From Halichondria panicea (lineage: Eukaryota; Porifera; Demospongiae; Suberitida; Halichondriidae): a stretch of DNA of 64,000 nt. The notes under the pieces were generated by a model. The model saw only the letters and a program-made list of their open reading frames with translations, was not told where the DNA came from and ran no database searches. This document shows, in pieces, positions 12,524-26,961 of the stretch. The translations under genes and the position numbers were made by a program. Location of the stretch: assembly GCF_963675165.1 (NCBI RefSeq), contig NC_087379.1, positions 1,311,001-1,375,000 on the forward strand. Direction: 5' to 3'. The first letter of the stretch is position 1. Every line of letters begins with the position of its first letter.

Positions 12524-15500
12524 ATGGCTTCCCTACATTTGTCTGGTCCCCTCCCTTCAGAGAAGCAACTAAAGCAATCTTTGAAGAGCCTCAAGGTACT
12601 TGATGATCATGCATGCATATAATATGAATACTGCTATTGAGATATATTATTATAGCTCTATAGTATTATAGGTAGTATAGTAGTTACAATTATACTCATG
12701 ATCAGAACTCTGCAAATGCTGTGGCTAATGCGCGTGCATGTAACTATACCTAAGGTAGATGCAAGAGCATGCTTAATAATTAATTACAAGTCGGTATTTT
12801 GATCAACTAACTACAAGAGGTTTAATGTTATTGACCTGATTTTAAAGTAGTAAGAGCCTGTCCAGATGCATGTGTGCTTACCCATTGAAGCCAAACAGCT
12901 TAGTGTATACGTAGTAGGTATAAACATTCACATAAACTTGTTTTCAATCAATACAAAGCAATGAAAGCAAAACAGTAATGCGCAGGGGACGATGGAGTAG
13001 TGACAACACTAACAATTATGTGATACAACTTTATCTTTCTGTTTGATAATAATTATGTTCCCAACAGTACAGTCAGAATGGGCTCACTGCAAAACATATC
13101 ATGGCCTCCATTGAACAATTCCCAGACCTCAAGCCGTCCATTAAAGAATGCAGTAAGTTATAATTATTACATGACATGCTGTACTTCATGATGTTTGTTC
13201 GCTAACACCTATAATCATGGAGTAGTATCAAAATAGAGGATATTCCTTATAATTATTTCTTTAGCATATTCAGATCCCAGCATAAGAGGCGTCACTCTGA
13301 TACAACTATCTGGAAGCTTAACATCTATAAATTCCGGTAGGTGATAGAGATATAGCTATAATTATTAACAATTTTGGGGAATAAGTACATTTAGCCATTA
13401 TAACAGACGTGGCCTTTTGTTGAGGAGTTGACAAACTGTTAATTTACATGGGACCTGCATGGGTGCCTGGCCTTATTGTTGTATAGTTGGGCTAGCAGAG
13501 GTCGTTAAGAGGTTCTATTGTAGTCCATCTATAGCAACGTTACTGCATGTTTTATGTATACGCCTGCAACAATGACAGTTTGTTGTCGTCTCAATTTTGC
13601 AGCCAGTGGCGGTGACGGACATCTCAAGATTCCAGTGCGGGTGTGGTTGAAGAAGGGATACCCTCGAGACGCCCCCGTGGTGTACATTAACCTTGCCCCT
13701 AATATGGAGTTCATTGAAGCGGAATACATCGAGGCTGACGGCAAAGTGAACCTGGGACAGATCATGAGCTGGAAAGAGGTTAGTTGGCCATAATTATCTC
13801 TAGTCATGCAAGCTATAGGCTGATGATGCATCATGGCATTGATTTTCATGATCAAGAATTTATTAGGAACTCTTGATATGAAACAGTCATACAGTAACAC
13901 AGCTTTTGTCTAGCCCCCAAATATGTATTAAAGCTGCCTTACTGGGGCTAGAGGATAAAGTATATATTCATCAACTGCGGTTGTGGCAAGGATATTAGCT
14001 AGTGAACTGTTTTTACAACAAGCCTCGCTCTAATTTAACAGCTCGACATAAGTGTTGGAATCTTGTTTCTAAAGTGTCATATACTTCAACAGCTCTACAT
14101 AAACTTGTGGAATTTATGTTAGAATCTTGTTTCTGTGCAGGGGAAGTGTGATCTGTGTTTGCTGACCCAGGAACTGTGCGCCAAATTCAGTCAACAATGT
14201 CCTATACGGCTCCTCAAGTTGAGGTCATCGTCCAACCAGTTTACGTTCCGTCAACTGAAACCCTCTCACAGCACTCTCAGTCTAAGAGAGACAAACAGGA
14301 CCCCACAAACATCTGCTCTCAGTCTGTTTAGGTCCAAAAGTGATTGTAACCCTGACCAAGAGGAGCTAACTAAACTTCGAGCTGAAATTGAGGGAAAAAA
14401 CTCGGAAATTGAATCGCTTCAGGACACTCTCGAAGACACGAAAGCTAAAGTAGGGTACTATCGAAACCAGGCCGCTGAATTGGAAGAGAAGCTGACAGCG
14501 CAGAGGGTAAACAATGTTCGAGGGAGTTTTTCGACGGGTATTTTCGATGCTCTGATGGAGCACGATGTTTGGAAGGAGAAGGAGGAGAAAGAAGAGTGCA
14601 TGATGCGGATGGAGAGAATGGTCACTGATCTCACAGAGGTGAGTGAATGGCTACAACTTCCATTAATCCAATGGCAGGGGATTTGATTTAGATTCTGTGG
14701 CTAATACCACCTCAGTTCTATACGTATCATTTCCCCCGCAGCTATAATTGGGAGTCCATTTGGGAGTTGACAAGAATTTGCCAATTTTGGACATCCCCCC
14801 GTTTAATCAATGGTTTAATGGGACTCTTTAAGCTAAATTTCGTGTATCCAATTCTAACATTAAACTGTTTTTTAGTTAAGTGTTCGTTATTTTAAAATTA
14901 TTTTTCACACAGCTTCGAGAACGAGTGGGTGTTCTACAAGCCGACAAGAACGAGTATCAGGATAGGCTGAGTTTAATGGCCATCGAATACGAGAGATTAA
15001 AGTTTGTTTACTGCAAGTTGGTCGAAGAGAGGAAGTTTCTTATTGCTCGACAGAGACAGCTGACTCAGAGTGATTCCTATGATTCTGATACAGAGTATGA
15101 ATCTCAGCAAGAGAATACCGACGATCAGGACGCTAGAGCGGAAGAGGGTGTGATTTCTGATGATGAAGAGGCGGGAGCGACTTTCACTGATACAAAACAA
15201 TTACGATTGCAAACTGTAGATGAAGGCAATCAAAAACAATATGATGATATAGTAAATGTACAAGCAGCTGGCATCACCATTACAGTATCAGAGCCGACAT
15301 TTCTCAAAGTGGAGGACACGACAACACCAACCAGGTCTTTAAAAGATACTTCGAGTAAACAAAATGTGAAACTAGAGGAAGAAATTACAATGCTCAGAGA
15401 GAAAACACTAGCACAAGAGGTTGAAGTAAAGAATTTAACAAAGAAGATCACTGAACTCATAAAGGAAGGGGAAGATTCTAATGAGATGTTGAAGAAGCTG

Positions 15501-15848
15501 CTGGACGATGCTATGAGGAAGATAAGAAAGTACGAGTTTTGTGCTGACAAGGAGGATCAACTGGAGAAACAAAAACAGTTCCTACAATCCCAACTCGACC
15601 GAAGCATGACTGATCGACTCGAGGCAGAGAAGAAGCTGAGAGACGAGAACTGGAAGACAAGACAGAAACTGAAGGAGGTCATGAACAGGGCCGAGCAACT
15701 AGAGCATGAACTGAATTCCCAGATGAGATCTCGATCTCCTCATAGCTCTACGGAGGACAGGTTGCCACGGGGACAGTTGAGTGTTGAAGAGGAGATGGAT
15801 GGTGTTCTAAAACATTTGGACGTTCTTTTGTCTAACGAAAATAACTGA
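12524..15848 (+). CDS. UEV domain plus long coiled-coil protein (6 exons)
   Basis: Exons 12524-12595, 13068-13152, 13265-13336, 13603-13778, 14141-14638 and 14913-15848 join in phase to about 612 codons. Residues of roughly 25-165 form a UEV (catalytically inactive E2-like) domain of the TSG101/Vps23 type: YSDPSIRGVTLIQLSG, KIPVRVWLKKGYPRDAP, then ADGKVNLGQIMSWKE. Where active E2 enzymes have the catalytic cysteine the sequence reads KVNL, so ubiquitin binding rather than transfer is expected. The remainder is Ser-rich linker and then charged heptad-rich coiled coil interrupted by an acidic stretch. TSG101 itself has a Pro-rich region and a C-terminal steadiness box; neither is recognisable here, so I do not name it TSG101. 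An ESCRT-like or trafficking role is inferred only from the UEV domain. Confidence 0.75.
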
Positions 15849-16245
15849 ACTTATTAGCAATTGTTTCTTGCTTAGACCAACATTTTTTCACACACATAAT
15901 TATGCATTCATATTTTTATCGCTCATTTCTACACAACAAACATTAATTTTTCTGTAAATAGAGGGAAAAGGGGAAATTAAAAGTTCATCCTTATATGTTT
16001 TTATAAAACTTTGTCTGATCTATTAGCAAAGTTATACACATGCAAATAAGTAGTTCATATAATTATAGTGGTCAGCTTTGCTCAGCCAATATGCAGAATG
16101 TACATGCATTTATATGTGCATGCATGCCATATTAATTATTAGTGCATAAAAAAACAGAACATAAAATTATTAATTTCACATAGAAAATCACATCACAGAA
16201 ATTCACATTCTTTAATTAAGGGCACACATAATTACATACGTAGAT
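15849..16245. other. intergenic region between convergent genes
   Basis: An AT-rich stretch separating the 3' ends of the UEV gene (plus) and the first acyl-CoA synthetase gene (minus). No exon or repeat of note is visible. Confidence 0.6.
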
Positions 16246-18179
16246 CTACAATTTATTTATTTTCTGATCTCTTAGCAGACGTCTGAGAATCTTGCCTGAG
16301 GCTGACTTGGGGATGACATCAATGAACTCCACTCCACCAGTGAGGTGCTTGTGGGAGGAAAGCTGCAGGGGAGAACATTATGACATTAATAGAGCCTTTA
16401 TTGGTTCTACCCCCACCTTGCTAGCGAGGAACTCTGCCACCTCCTTCTCACTCAGCCCCTCCTCCTTCTTGACCACAAATGCCTTGGGAGATTCCCCTTG
16501 TCGCTCGTCCGTTACCCCAATAACTGCAGCATCAGCAATTCTAGGATGTGAGACGAGCACGGCCTCTAGTTCAGCTGGGGCGACTTGGAGACCTTTGACC
16601 TTAATGAGCTCCTTGAGTCGATCAGTGATGTAGAAACACCCGTCCTTATCAAAGTAGCCTGTGGATGTGTGTACATTGTATCTAAGCATGTACATGCATA
16701 CTATAGTGATACTACATTGTCTAGGACGCACAATTTACATTGGGGTTTAAGGAAGTAATAGAAGCTGTACAACACTGGTAAGTCAGTGAGGTCGCAAAGT
16801 TGCAATTATACAAAACACATAATAATCTCACCGACATCTCCGGTCTTGAACCATCCGTCCTGAGTGATGCTGGCCTCAGTGGTGTCTGGTCTGTTGAGGT
16901 ATCCCTTCATGACGTTGGGTCCGGCCACCCACAGCTCTCCCTCCTCTCCCACACCCAGCACACCACCACTCTCCGGATCAACTATCTTCGTGCTCACACT
17001 CCGAATATTAATGCCAACAGAGTCCGGTTTCGACATGCCAAGTGATAAAGGCATGAGATGAGTGACTGGGCTTGTCTCGGTAAGTCCATAGCCTTGACGG
17101 ATGGTTTCAATTCCAATCCTCTCTTTTGCTGCTTTCACAATCTCTCCTCCAGCGGGGGCCGCTCCTGTAAGTATCTCGTTCATTGAAGAGAGGTCGTAAT
17201 TGTCAACAAGAGGATGCTTCGCTAGGAACAGCAGCAATGGTGGTACAAGATGAGCAAGAGTTATTTTATGATCCTGTAAAGCTCCCAAAAACGTTTTGGG
17301 TTCGAATTTGGGCAGGATAACGAACTGACTACCATAACGCATAGCCATGGCCATGAAAAAAGTTATTCCATAAATGTGGAAAAAAGGGACAACAAGGATT
17401 AGTCGTGTGTGTTCTCCGTATTGAAACAATTCCGGGTGTTGCATTTGCGAGACATTAGAGGTGATATTATAGTGGGTGAGCATGACACCTTTGGGCAGGC
17501 CGGTAGTGCCACTGGAGTAAGGCAAAACTGCCGTACTGTGGATATCAGAGGACACAGGGTTGAACAAAGAGCCGCTGTCGTCAAGGAGAGATTGATAAGA
17601 CACCTGACCGTTCCTACCACTGTGAGAGTCTCCATCGATCACAATAATCTTCTCAATGTTTGTTCCTTTGATTGCCTCTTGTACTGTGTGCAGCAATGAT
17701 GACACTGTGGCTACTATCTTAGCATTAGAGTCCTGAAACTGAAAGGAAAGTTCTTGTGAAGTGTACGCAGGATTGCAAGTGCTCACTATTCCACCAGAAG
17801 CTATGGTCCCAAAGAATAGAACTGGGTAAGCAGGACAGTTGGGAGCAACTATGGAGAGAACATCTCCGGGTTTGAATCCACTTCTATTGAGACCGGAGGA
17901 GAACTTGCTTGTCAGCTCGTCAATCTGGTTGTACGAGAACTCCTGGCCAGTGATGCCGTCCACAACAGCTGTTCTGTTACCAAACTTTGGAAAGTCTTGA
18001 AAGACATGACGGTAGAGGTCCAACAGGGAGTCCTCTATGGGAGGTAAGGGGCTCGTTACAACATTAGAGGGTTGTCCACTGTATGAGGGGGTGGTGTGAT
18101 AAAGACATGAAATGGAACTTCTTTGGAGAACCGATCGAAGAGGGAGACTCCATCGACTCAGTGCTGATATTCTATACAT
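16246..18179 (-). CDS. acyl-CoA synthetase, 4CL-like, copy 1
   Basis: Three exons (16832-18179, 16417-16658, 16246-16362) join in phase to 568 residues, the usual length of an AMP-forming acyl-CoA synthetase. Such enzymes adenylate a carboxylic acid with ATP and transfer it to CoA. Visible motifs are the phosphate loop [16 protein letters not shown] (about residues 221-236), QGYGLTE, the hinge [16 protein letters not shown], and [11 protein letters not shown] with the catalytic Lys near the end. The Arg/Ser-rich, acid-free N-terminus MYRISALSRWSLPLRS resembles a mitochondrial presequence. The C-terminus is NKL, a possible weak PTS1 not shared by the other copies. Substrate cannot be told; 4-coumarate ligase, medium-chain synthetases and beetle luciferase all belong to this superfamily. 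The ATG at 18179 aligns with the other copies. Confidence 0.88.
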
Positions 18180-18525
18180 CTTCACAATGTTTCTAATATA
18201 TTTTCAAACAAGGAAATAAGTATAGTGAAGACATACACTATATATTCCAGCAAGAGCAGATACTCTTGCTACCAGCAATATAGTGATTCAGTACATCAGT
18301 CTCTTCATCAGAAATCAGGGGCTTGTCTCAATAATCTGACATTATGTTCTTTTTTAATAAGGAGTGGTCACCAGTAGTGGTCAGCTTAATTTGTGGTCAA
18401 CCAATAGAATGTGGACATTAGATCTATATGCATAAAATTATTATGCATGCAATAAGTAAGAATCAGAAATTTCACACAGAAATTAAGGGCACACATAATT
18501 ACATACAACTACAAAAAAATAAAAT
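18180..18525. other. spacer between tandem acyl-CoA synthetase copies
   Basis: AT-rich sequence. The part next to copy 2 (ACACATAATTACATAC near 18491) repeats the sequence downstream of copy 1 (near 16224), so the tandem duplication included the 3' flank. No additional gene is seen. Confidence 0.6.
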
Positions 18526-20467
18526 TTATTTGTTCTGATCTCTTAGCAGACGTCTGAGAATCTTGCCTGAGGCTGACTTGGGGATGACATCAATGAACTC
18601 CACTCCACCAGTGAGGTGCTTGTGGGAGGAAAGCTGCAGGGGAGAACATTATCACGTTAATATAAAGCCTTTGATGCTCGTGGTTCTATCCCACCTTGCT
18701 AGCGAGGAACTCTGCCACCTCCTTCTCACTCAGCCCCTCCTCCTTCTTGACCACAAATGCCTTGGGGGATTCCCCTTGTCGCTTGTCTGGTACCCCAATA
18801 ACTGCTGTATCGGCAATTTTAGGGTGTGTTAAAAGTACGGCCTCCAGCTCAGCTGGGGCGACTTGGAAACCTTTGACCTTGATGAGTTCCTTGAGTCGAT
18901 CAGTGATGTAGAAACACTCATCCTTGTCAAAGTAGCCTGTCAATGTGTGTACATTGATTTGAGAAAGTGCATAAGTACTATAGATCTATACATTGTATAG
19001 TGCACGTATTGTTGTCAGGGTTTGATTAAAAGGGGTACATTCAATAAAAGGCTGTACTGGTTAGTTGGTGAGGTGTCAAAGTTGCAAATAAATACCTAGT
19101 AAGCATACAAAACCCATAATAATCTCACCGACATCTCCGGTCTTTAACCATCCGTCCTGAGTGATGCTGGCCTCAGTGGCGTCTGGTCTGTTGAGATATC
19201 CCTTCATGACGTTGGGTCCGGCCACCCACAGCTCTCCCTCCTCCCCCACACCCAGCACACCACCACTCTCCGGATCAACTATCTTCGTGCTCACACTCTT
19301 CACACACACACCGACAGAGTCTGGCTTGGTCACACCTAAATGCTTGGGCAAGATATGAGTAATAGGGCTAGTCTCCGTAAGTCCATAGCCTTGTCGGATT
19401 AGTCTCACTCCAATCCTCTCTCGAACAGCATTGATCATCTCTCCTCCGACAGGAGCAGCCGCTAGAAATATCTCGTCCAGTGAAGAGAGGTCGTAATTGT
19501 CGACAAGAGGATGATTGGCTAGGAACAGCAGCAATGGTGGAACAAGGTGAGCGAGAGTAGTTTTTTGGTTTTGTAAAGTGGCTAGAAATGTTTCCGGTTC
19601 AAATTTTGGCAACACAGCAAATTGGCTTCCATAACGCATAGACATTGCCATGATTATGACCATACCATAGATGTGAAAGAATGGTACCACAACAACTAAA
19701 CGAGAGTGTTCTCCTAATTCAAACAATTCCGGGTGATGCATTTGCGAGACATTAGAGGTGATGTTATGGTGGGTGAGCATGACACCTTTGGGCAGGCCGG
19801 TAGTGCCACTGGAGTAAGGCAAAGCTACCGTGCTGTGGATATCAGAGGACACAGGGTTGAACAAAGAGCCGCTGTCGTCAAGGAGAGATTGATAAGACAC
19901 CTGACCATCCCTACCACCGTGAGAGTCTCCATCGGTCAAGATGATCTTCTCAACGTTTGTTCCTTTGATTGCCTCTTGTACTGTGTGCAGCAATGATGAC
20001 ACTGTGGCTACTATCTTAGCATTAGAGTTCTGAAACTGAAAGGAAAGTTCTTGTGCAGTAAACGTTGAATTACACGTCGTAACCATTCCGCCAGAAGCTA
20101 TCGTGCCGAAAAAAATAACTGGAAAAGTAGTTGAATTTGGTTCTACTATAGCAACTACATCTCCGGGTTTGAATCCACTTCTATTGAGACCGGAGGAGAA
20201 CTTGCTTGTCAGCTCGTCAATCTGGTTGTACGAGAACTCCTGGCCAGTGATGCCGTCCACAACAGCTGTTCTGTTACCAAACTTTGGAAAGTCTTGAAAG
20301 ACGTGACGGTAGAGGTCCAACGGGGAGTCCTCTATGGGAGGTAAGGGGCTCGTTACAACATTAGAGGGTTGTCCACTGTATGAGGGGGTGGTGTGATAAA
20401 GACATGAAATGGAACGTCTTTGGAGAGCCGATCGAATATTTTGACAAAGTGCTGATACTCGATACAT
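18526..20467 (-). CDS. acyl-CoA synthetase, 4CL-like, copy 2
   Basis: Exons 19129-20467, 18695-18936 and 18526-18633 join to 562 residues with the same intron positions and phases as copy 1. The motifs [37 protein letters not shown] and [11 protein letters not shown] are all intact, so it should be active. It diverges from copies 1 and 3 in patches around the substrate-binding half (for example [15 protein letters not shown] against GMSKPDSVGINIRSV), while other blocks are almost identical, which suggests gene conversion. The ATG at 20467 follows an acceptor (TTTGCAG at 20477-20483), and a 5' non-coding exon with donor CAG|GTAAGA ends at 20603. The N-terminus is basic and mitochondrial-like; the C-terminus ends QNK, with the stop inside an AAATAAAT polyadenylation-like sequence. 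Confidence 0.88.
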
Positions 20468-20615
20468 TTTGTGCACCTGCAAAAAGAAGAATAGAAAGAG
20501 CTATTAAATAAATTGTATTTAAAAGAAAGGATAGTTGATAGGTTTACATTTATCTAGATATTAAAAGATTACTGTACGCTAGATCAAATTTTTGGCTCTT
20601 ACCTGATGCTGTGGA

Positions 20616-21000
20616 TTTTCTCAGTTAAGCTCCTCACAGCCTGCGCCTTTGATCACGATGGCCGGCTAGGCAGTTGCCTTCTAGATCTAAAGCTCTCCCT
20701 TCCTTGGGTGTGGGGAAAAAAGGGGAGGGGCTGATAGAAATTCTTTTTGGCCATTTCCAGAAATTTAGAAGACTCGACTGGCAGTGGCTAGCAGCTACGG
20801 CTAGCTATACATTCAACAAGCAGTACCTCAAGCTTTCTTATTCAGGTGAGTATGGTATACATGTAAATGCAGAGACCTATAACTCAACCACTACACTGTA
20901 GGCTACACTTCATGATTTAATAGCCAACTTCCTGCTTTCAGTAAAATTATATTTTCTGCCTTTTATAGGAGAAGATGTATAGAGTATCAGCACTGGGTCG
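20616..21000 (+). repeat. 385-bp block, duplicated across the gap
   Basis: This block reappears at 21202-21586 with one visible difference (CTTCTAGATC against CTTCTCGATC). It includes the 5' non-coding exon of copy 3 and the first codons of its coding exon (MYRVSALGR), cut off by the N run. It looks like two unmerged allelic or overlapping contig ends rather than a real fourth gene. Confidence 0.85.
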
Positions 21001-21200
21001 NNNNNNNNNNNNNNNNNNNNNNNNNNNNNNNNNNNNNNNNNNNNNNNNNNNNNNNNNNNNNNNNNNNNNNNNNNNNNNNNNNNNNNNNNNNNNNNNNNNN
21101 NNNNNNNNNNNNNNNNNNNNNNNNNNNNNNNNNNNNNNNNNNNNNNNNNNNNNNNNNNNNNNNNNNNNNNNNNNNNNNNNNNNNNNNNNNNNNNNNNNNN
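21001..21200. other. assembly gap (200 N)
   Basis: Exactly 200 unknown bases interrupt the sequence between two copies of the same 385-bp block. The round number indicates a placeholder of unknown true size. Confidence 0.98.
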
Positions 21201-21560
21201 GTTTTCTCAGTTAAGCTCCTCACAGCCTGCGCCTTTGATCACGATGGCCGGCTAGGCAGTTGCCTTCTCGATCTAAAGCTCTCCCTTCCTTGGGTGTGGG
21301 GAAAAAAGGGGAGGGGCTGATAGAAATTCTTTTTGGCCATTTCCAGAAATTTAGAAGACTCGACTGGCAGTGGCTAGCAGCTACGGCTAGCTATACATTC
21401 AACAAGCAGTACCTCAAGCTTTCTTATTCAGGTGAGTATGGTATACATGTAAATGCAGAGACCTATAACTCAACCACTACACTGTAGGCTACACTTCATG
21501 ATTTAATAGCCAACTTCCTGCTTTCAGTAAAATTATATTTTCTGCCTTTTATAGGAGAAG

Positions 21561-23481
21561 ATGTATAGAGTATCAGCACTGGGTCGATGGAGTCTCCCTC
21601 TTCGATCGGCTCTCCAAAGACGTTCCATTTCATGTCTTTATCACACCACCCCCTCACGCAGTGGACAACCCTCTAATGTTGTAACGAGCCCCTTACCTCC
21701 CATAGAGGACTCCCCGTTGGACCTCTACCGTCACGTTTTTCAAGATTTTCCAAAGTTTGGTAACAGAACAGCTGTTGTGGACGGCATCACTGGCCAGGAT
21801 TTCTCGTACAACCAGATTGACGAGCTGACAAGCAAGTTCTCCTCCGGTCTCAATAGAAGTGGATTCAAACCCGGAGATGTTCTCTCCATAGTTGCTCCCA
21901 ACTGTCCTGCTTACCCAGTTCTATTCTTTGGGACCATAGCTTCTGGTGGAATAGTGAGCACTTGCAATCCTGCGTACACTTCACAAGAACTTTCCTTTCA
22001 GTTTCAGGACTCTAATGCTAAGATAGTAGCCACAGTGTCATCATTGCTGCACACAGTACAAGAGGCAATCAAAGGAACAAACATTGAGAAGATTATTGTG
22101 ATCGATGGAGACTCTCACGGTGGTAGGGACGGTCAGGAGTCTTATCAATCTCTCCTTGACGACAGTGGCTCTTTGTTTAACCCTGTGTCCTCTGATATCC
22201 ACAGTACGGCAGTTTTGCCTTACTCCAGTGGCACTACCGGCCTGCCCAAAGGTGTCATGCTCACCCACCATAACATCACCTCTAATGTCTCGCAGATGCA
22301 TCACCCGGAATTGTTTGAATTACGAGAGAGCTATCGACTCATTGGTGTTCTGCCTTTCTTCCACATTTATGGTATGGTTGTGATCATGTTCTCATCAATG
22401 CGTTACGGCAGTCGATTCGTTACTGTACCAAAATTCGAGCCAGAAATGTTTTTGGGTGCTTTACAGGATCATAAAATAACTCTTGCTCATCTTGTACCAC
22501 CATTGCTGCTGTTCCTAGCGAAGCATCCTCTTGTCAACAATTACGACCTCTCTTCAATGAACGAGATACTTACAGGAGCGGCCCCCGCTGGAGGAGAGAT
22601 TGTGAAAGCAGCAAAAGAGAGGATTGGAATTGAAACCATCCGTCAAGGCTATGGACTTACCGAGACAAGCCCAGTCACTCATCTCATGCCTTTATCACTT
22701 GGCATGTCGAAACCGGACTCTATTGGCATTAATATTCGGAGTGTGAGCACGAAGATAGTTGATCCGGAGAGTGGTGGTGTGCTGGGTGTGGGGGAGGAGG
22801 GAGAGCTGTGGGTGGCCGGACCCAACGTCATGAAGGGATACCTCAACAGACCAGACGCCACTGAGGCCAGCATCACTCAGGACGGATGGTTCAAGACTGG
22901 AGATGTCGGTGAGATTATGGGTTTTGTATAATTATAGAGTTATTTATTTGGAGGTGTGGCACCCACCAACTCACTAACAAAATTCAAAATAATATTCAAA
23001 CCCTGACATAAAATTAATTATGTGAATATAATACTATTGATACTGAACACAATTGATATTGATACACCCAATTACAGGTTACTTTGATAAGGACGGGTGT
23101 TTCTACATCACTGATCGACTCAAGGAGCTCATTAAGGTCAAAGGTCTCCAAGTCGCCCCAGCTGAACTAGAGGCCGTGCTCGTCTCACATCCTAGAATTG
23201 CTGATGCTGCAGTTATTGGGGTAACGGACGAGCGACAAGGGGAATCCCCCAAGGCATTTGTGGTCAAGAAGGAGGAGGGGCTGAGTGAGAAGGAGGTGGC
23301 AGAGTTCCTCGCCAGCAAGGTGGGGGTAGAACCAATAAAGGCTTTATTAATGTGATAATGTTCTCCCCTGCAGCTTTCCTCCCACAAGCACCTCACTGGT
23401 GGGGTGGAGTTCATTGATGTCATCCCTAAGTCAGCCTCAGGCAAAATTCTCAGACGTCTGCTAAAGGAAAAAGACAAATAA
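21561..23481 (+). CDS. acyl-CoA synthetase, 4CL-like, copy 3
   Basis: Exons 21561-22908, 23078-23319 and 23374-23481 join to 565 residues. The protein is nearly identical to copy 1 over most of its length, in the opposite orientation, with the same phases at both introns. All adenylation motifs are present: [16 protein letters not shown] at residues 221-236, QGYGLTE, the [11 protein letters not shown] hinge and the [11 protein letters not shown] lysine. A short divergent patch ([23 protein letters not shown]) lies where copy 1 reads QYGEHTRLILVV. The start ATG follows an acceptor at 21551-21554. The N-terminus is Arg-rich and could be a mitochondrial presequence; the C-terminus is KEKDK, without a peroxisomal signal. 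The second intron is only 54 bases. Confidence 0.88.
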
Positions 23482-23752
23482 TTTAGAGCGTTGGAATTTT
23501 TGTATTTTAGCTATTTGCTTAGTGTCTGCAGTATATACATTTTTGTGGTTTAATTTTTAACTTTTTTTGACCTACCCAAAAATTCGTTGTTAAGCTTCAA
23601 TCAAGAGTAGATCTTATTCTTGCTTCTCTTTGGAAGAGAGCTGCATGCTGCATTGATCATGAGCCCAGCCCCACCCCTTTTTCTAACAGAGAGAATAGAG
23701 CGACCTTTACCAACTCCACTCGCTGACTGTACATGTACTGGAGAAAGGAGAA

Positions 23753-26804
<3,052 letters not shown>

Positions 26805-26961
26805 TGATTCTTATTTTTGTCTTTCACCACCCAATTAATGATGATTCGAATAAGAACGCGGATAAAATTTTTTAGCGCGTCTATTCTTGTTGCCATGCGC
26901 AACAACAAACCCCCGCTATAATTATGGGAGCTGCCAGTACGTACATGCAGTAGAAGCAGAA

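Larger units (their letters stand above)
20468..21560. promoter_or_regulatory. divergent promoter region between acyl-CoA synthetase copies 2 and 3
   Basis: Copy 2 runs left and copy 3 runs right from this stretch, and each has a 5' non-coding exon inside it: minus strand ending at 20603, and plus strand ending with TTATTCAG|GTGAGT at 21431. The plus-strand frame beginning MPSRSKALPSL in that exon reaches a stop just after the splice, so it is probably untranslated. A 200-N gap and a duplicated block lie inside. Confidence 0.55.

Noticed and set aside
12524-15848. Naming the UEV gene TSG101
   Set aside because: The Pro-rich linker and C-terminal steadiness box are not visible and the coiled coil is far longer.
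20674-20901. Frame MPSRSKALPSL upstream of copy 3, present twice
   Set aside because: The frame meets a stop just after the splice to the coding exon, so it is probably 5' UTR; the second instance comes from the gap-flanking duplication.
16246-23481. Calling the synthetases sponge luciferases
   Set aside because: They share the adenylation superfamily with beetle luciferase, but no sequence feature shows light emission.
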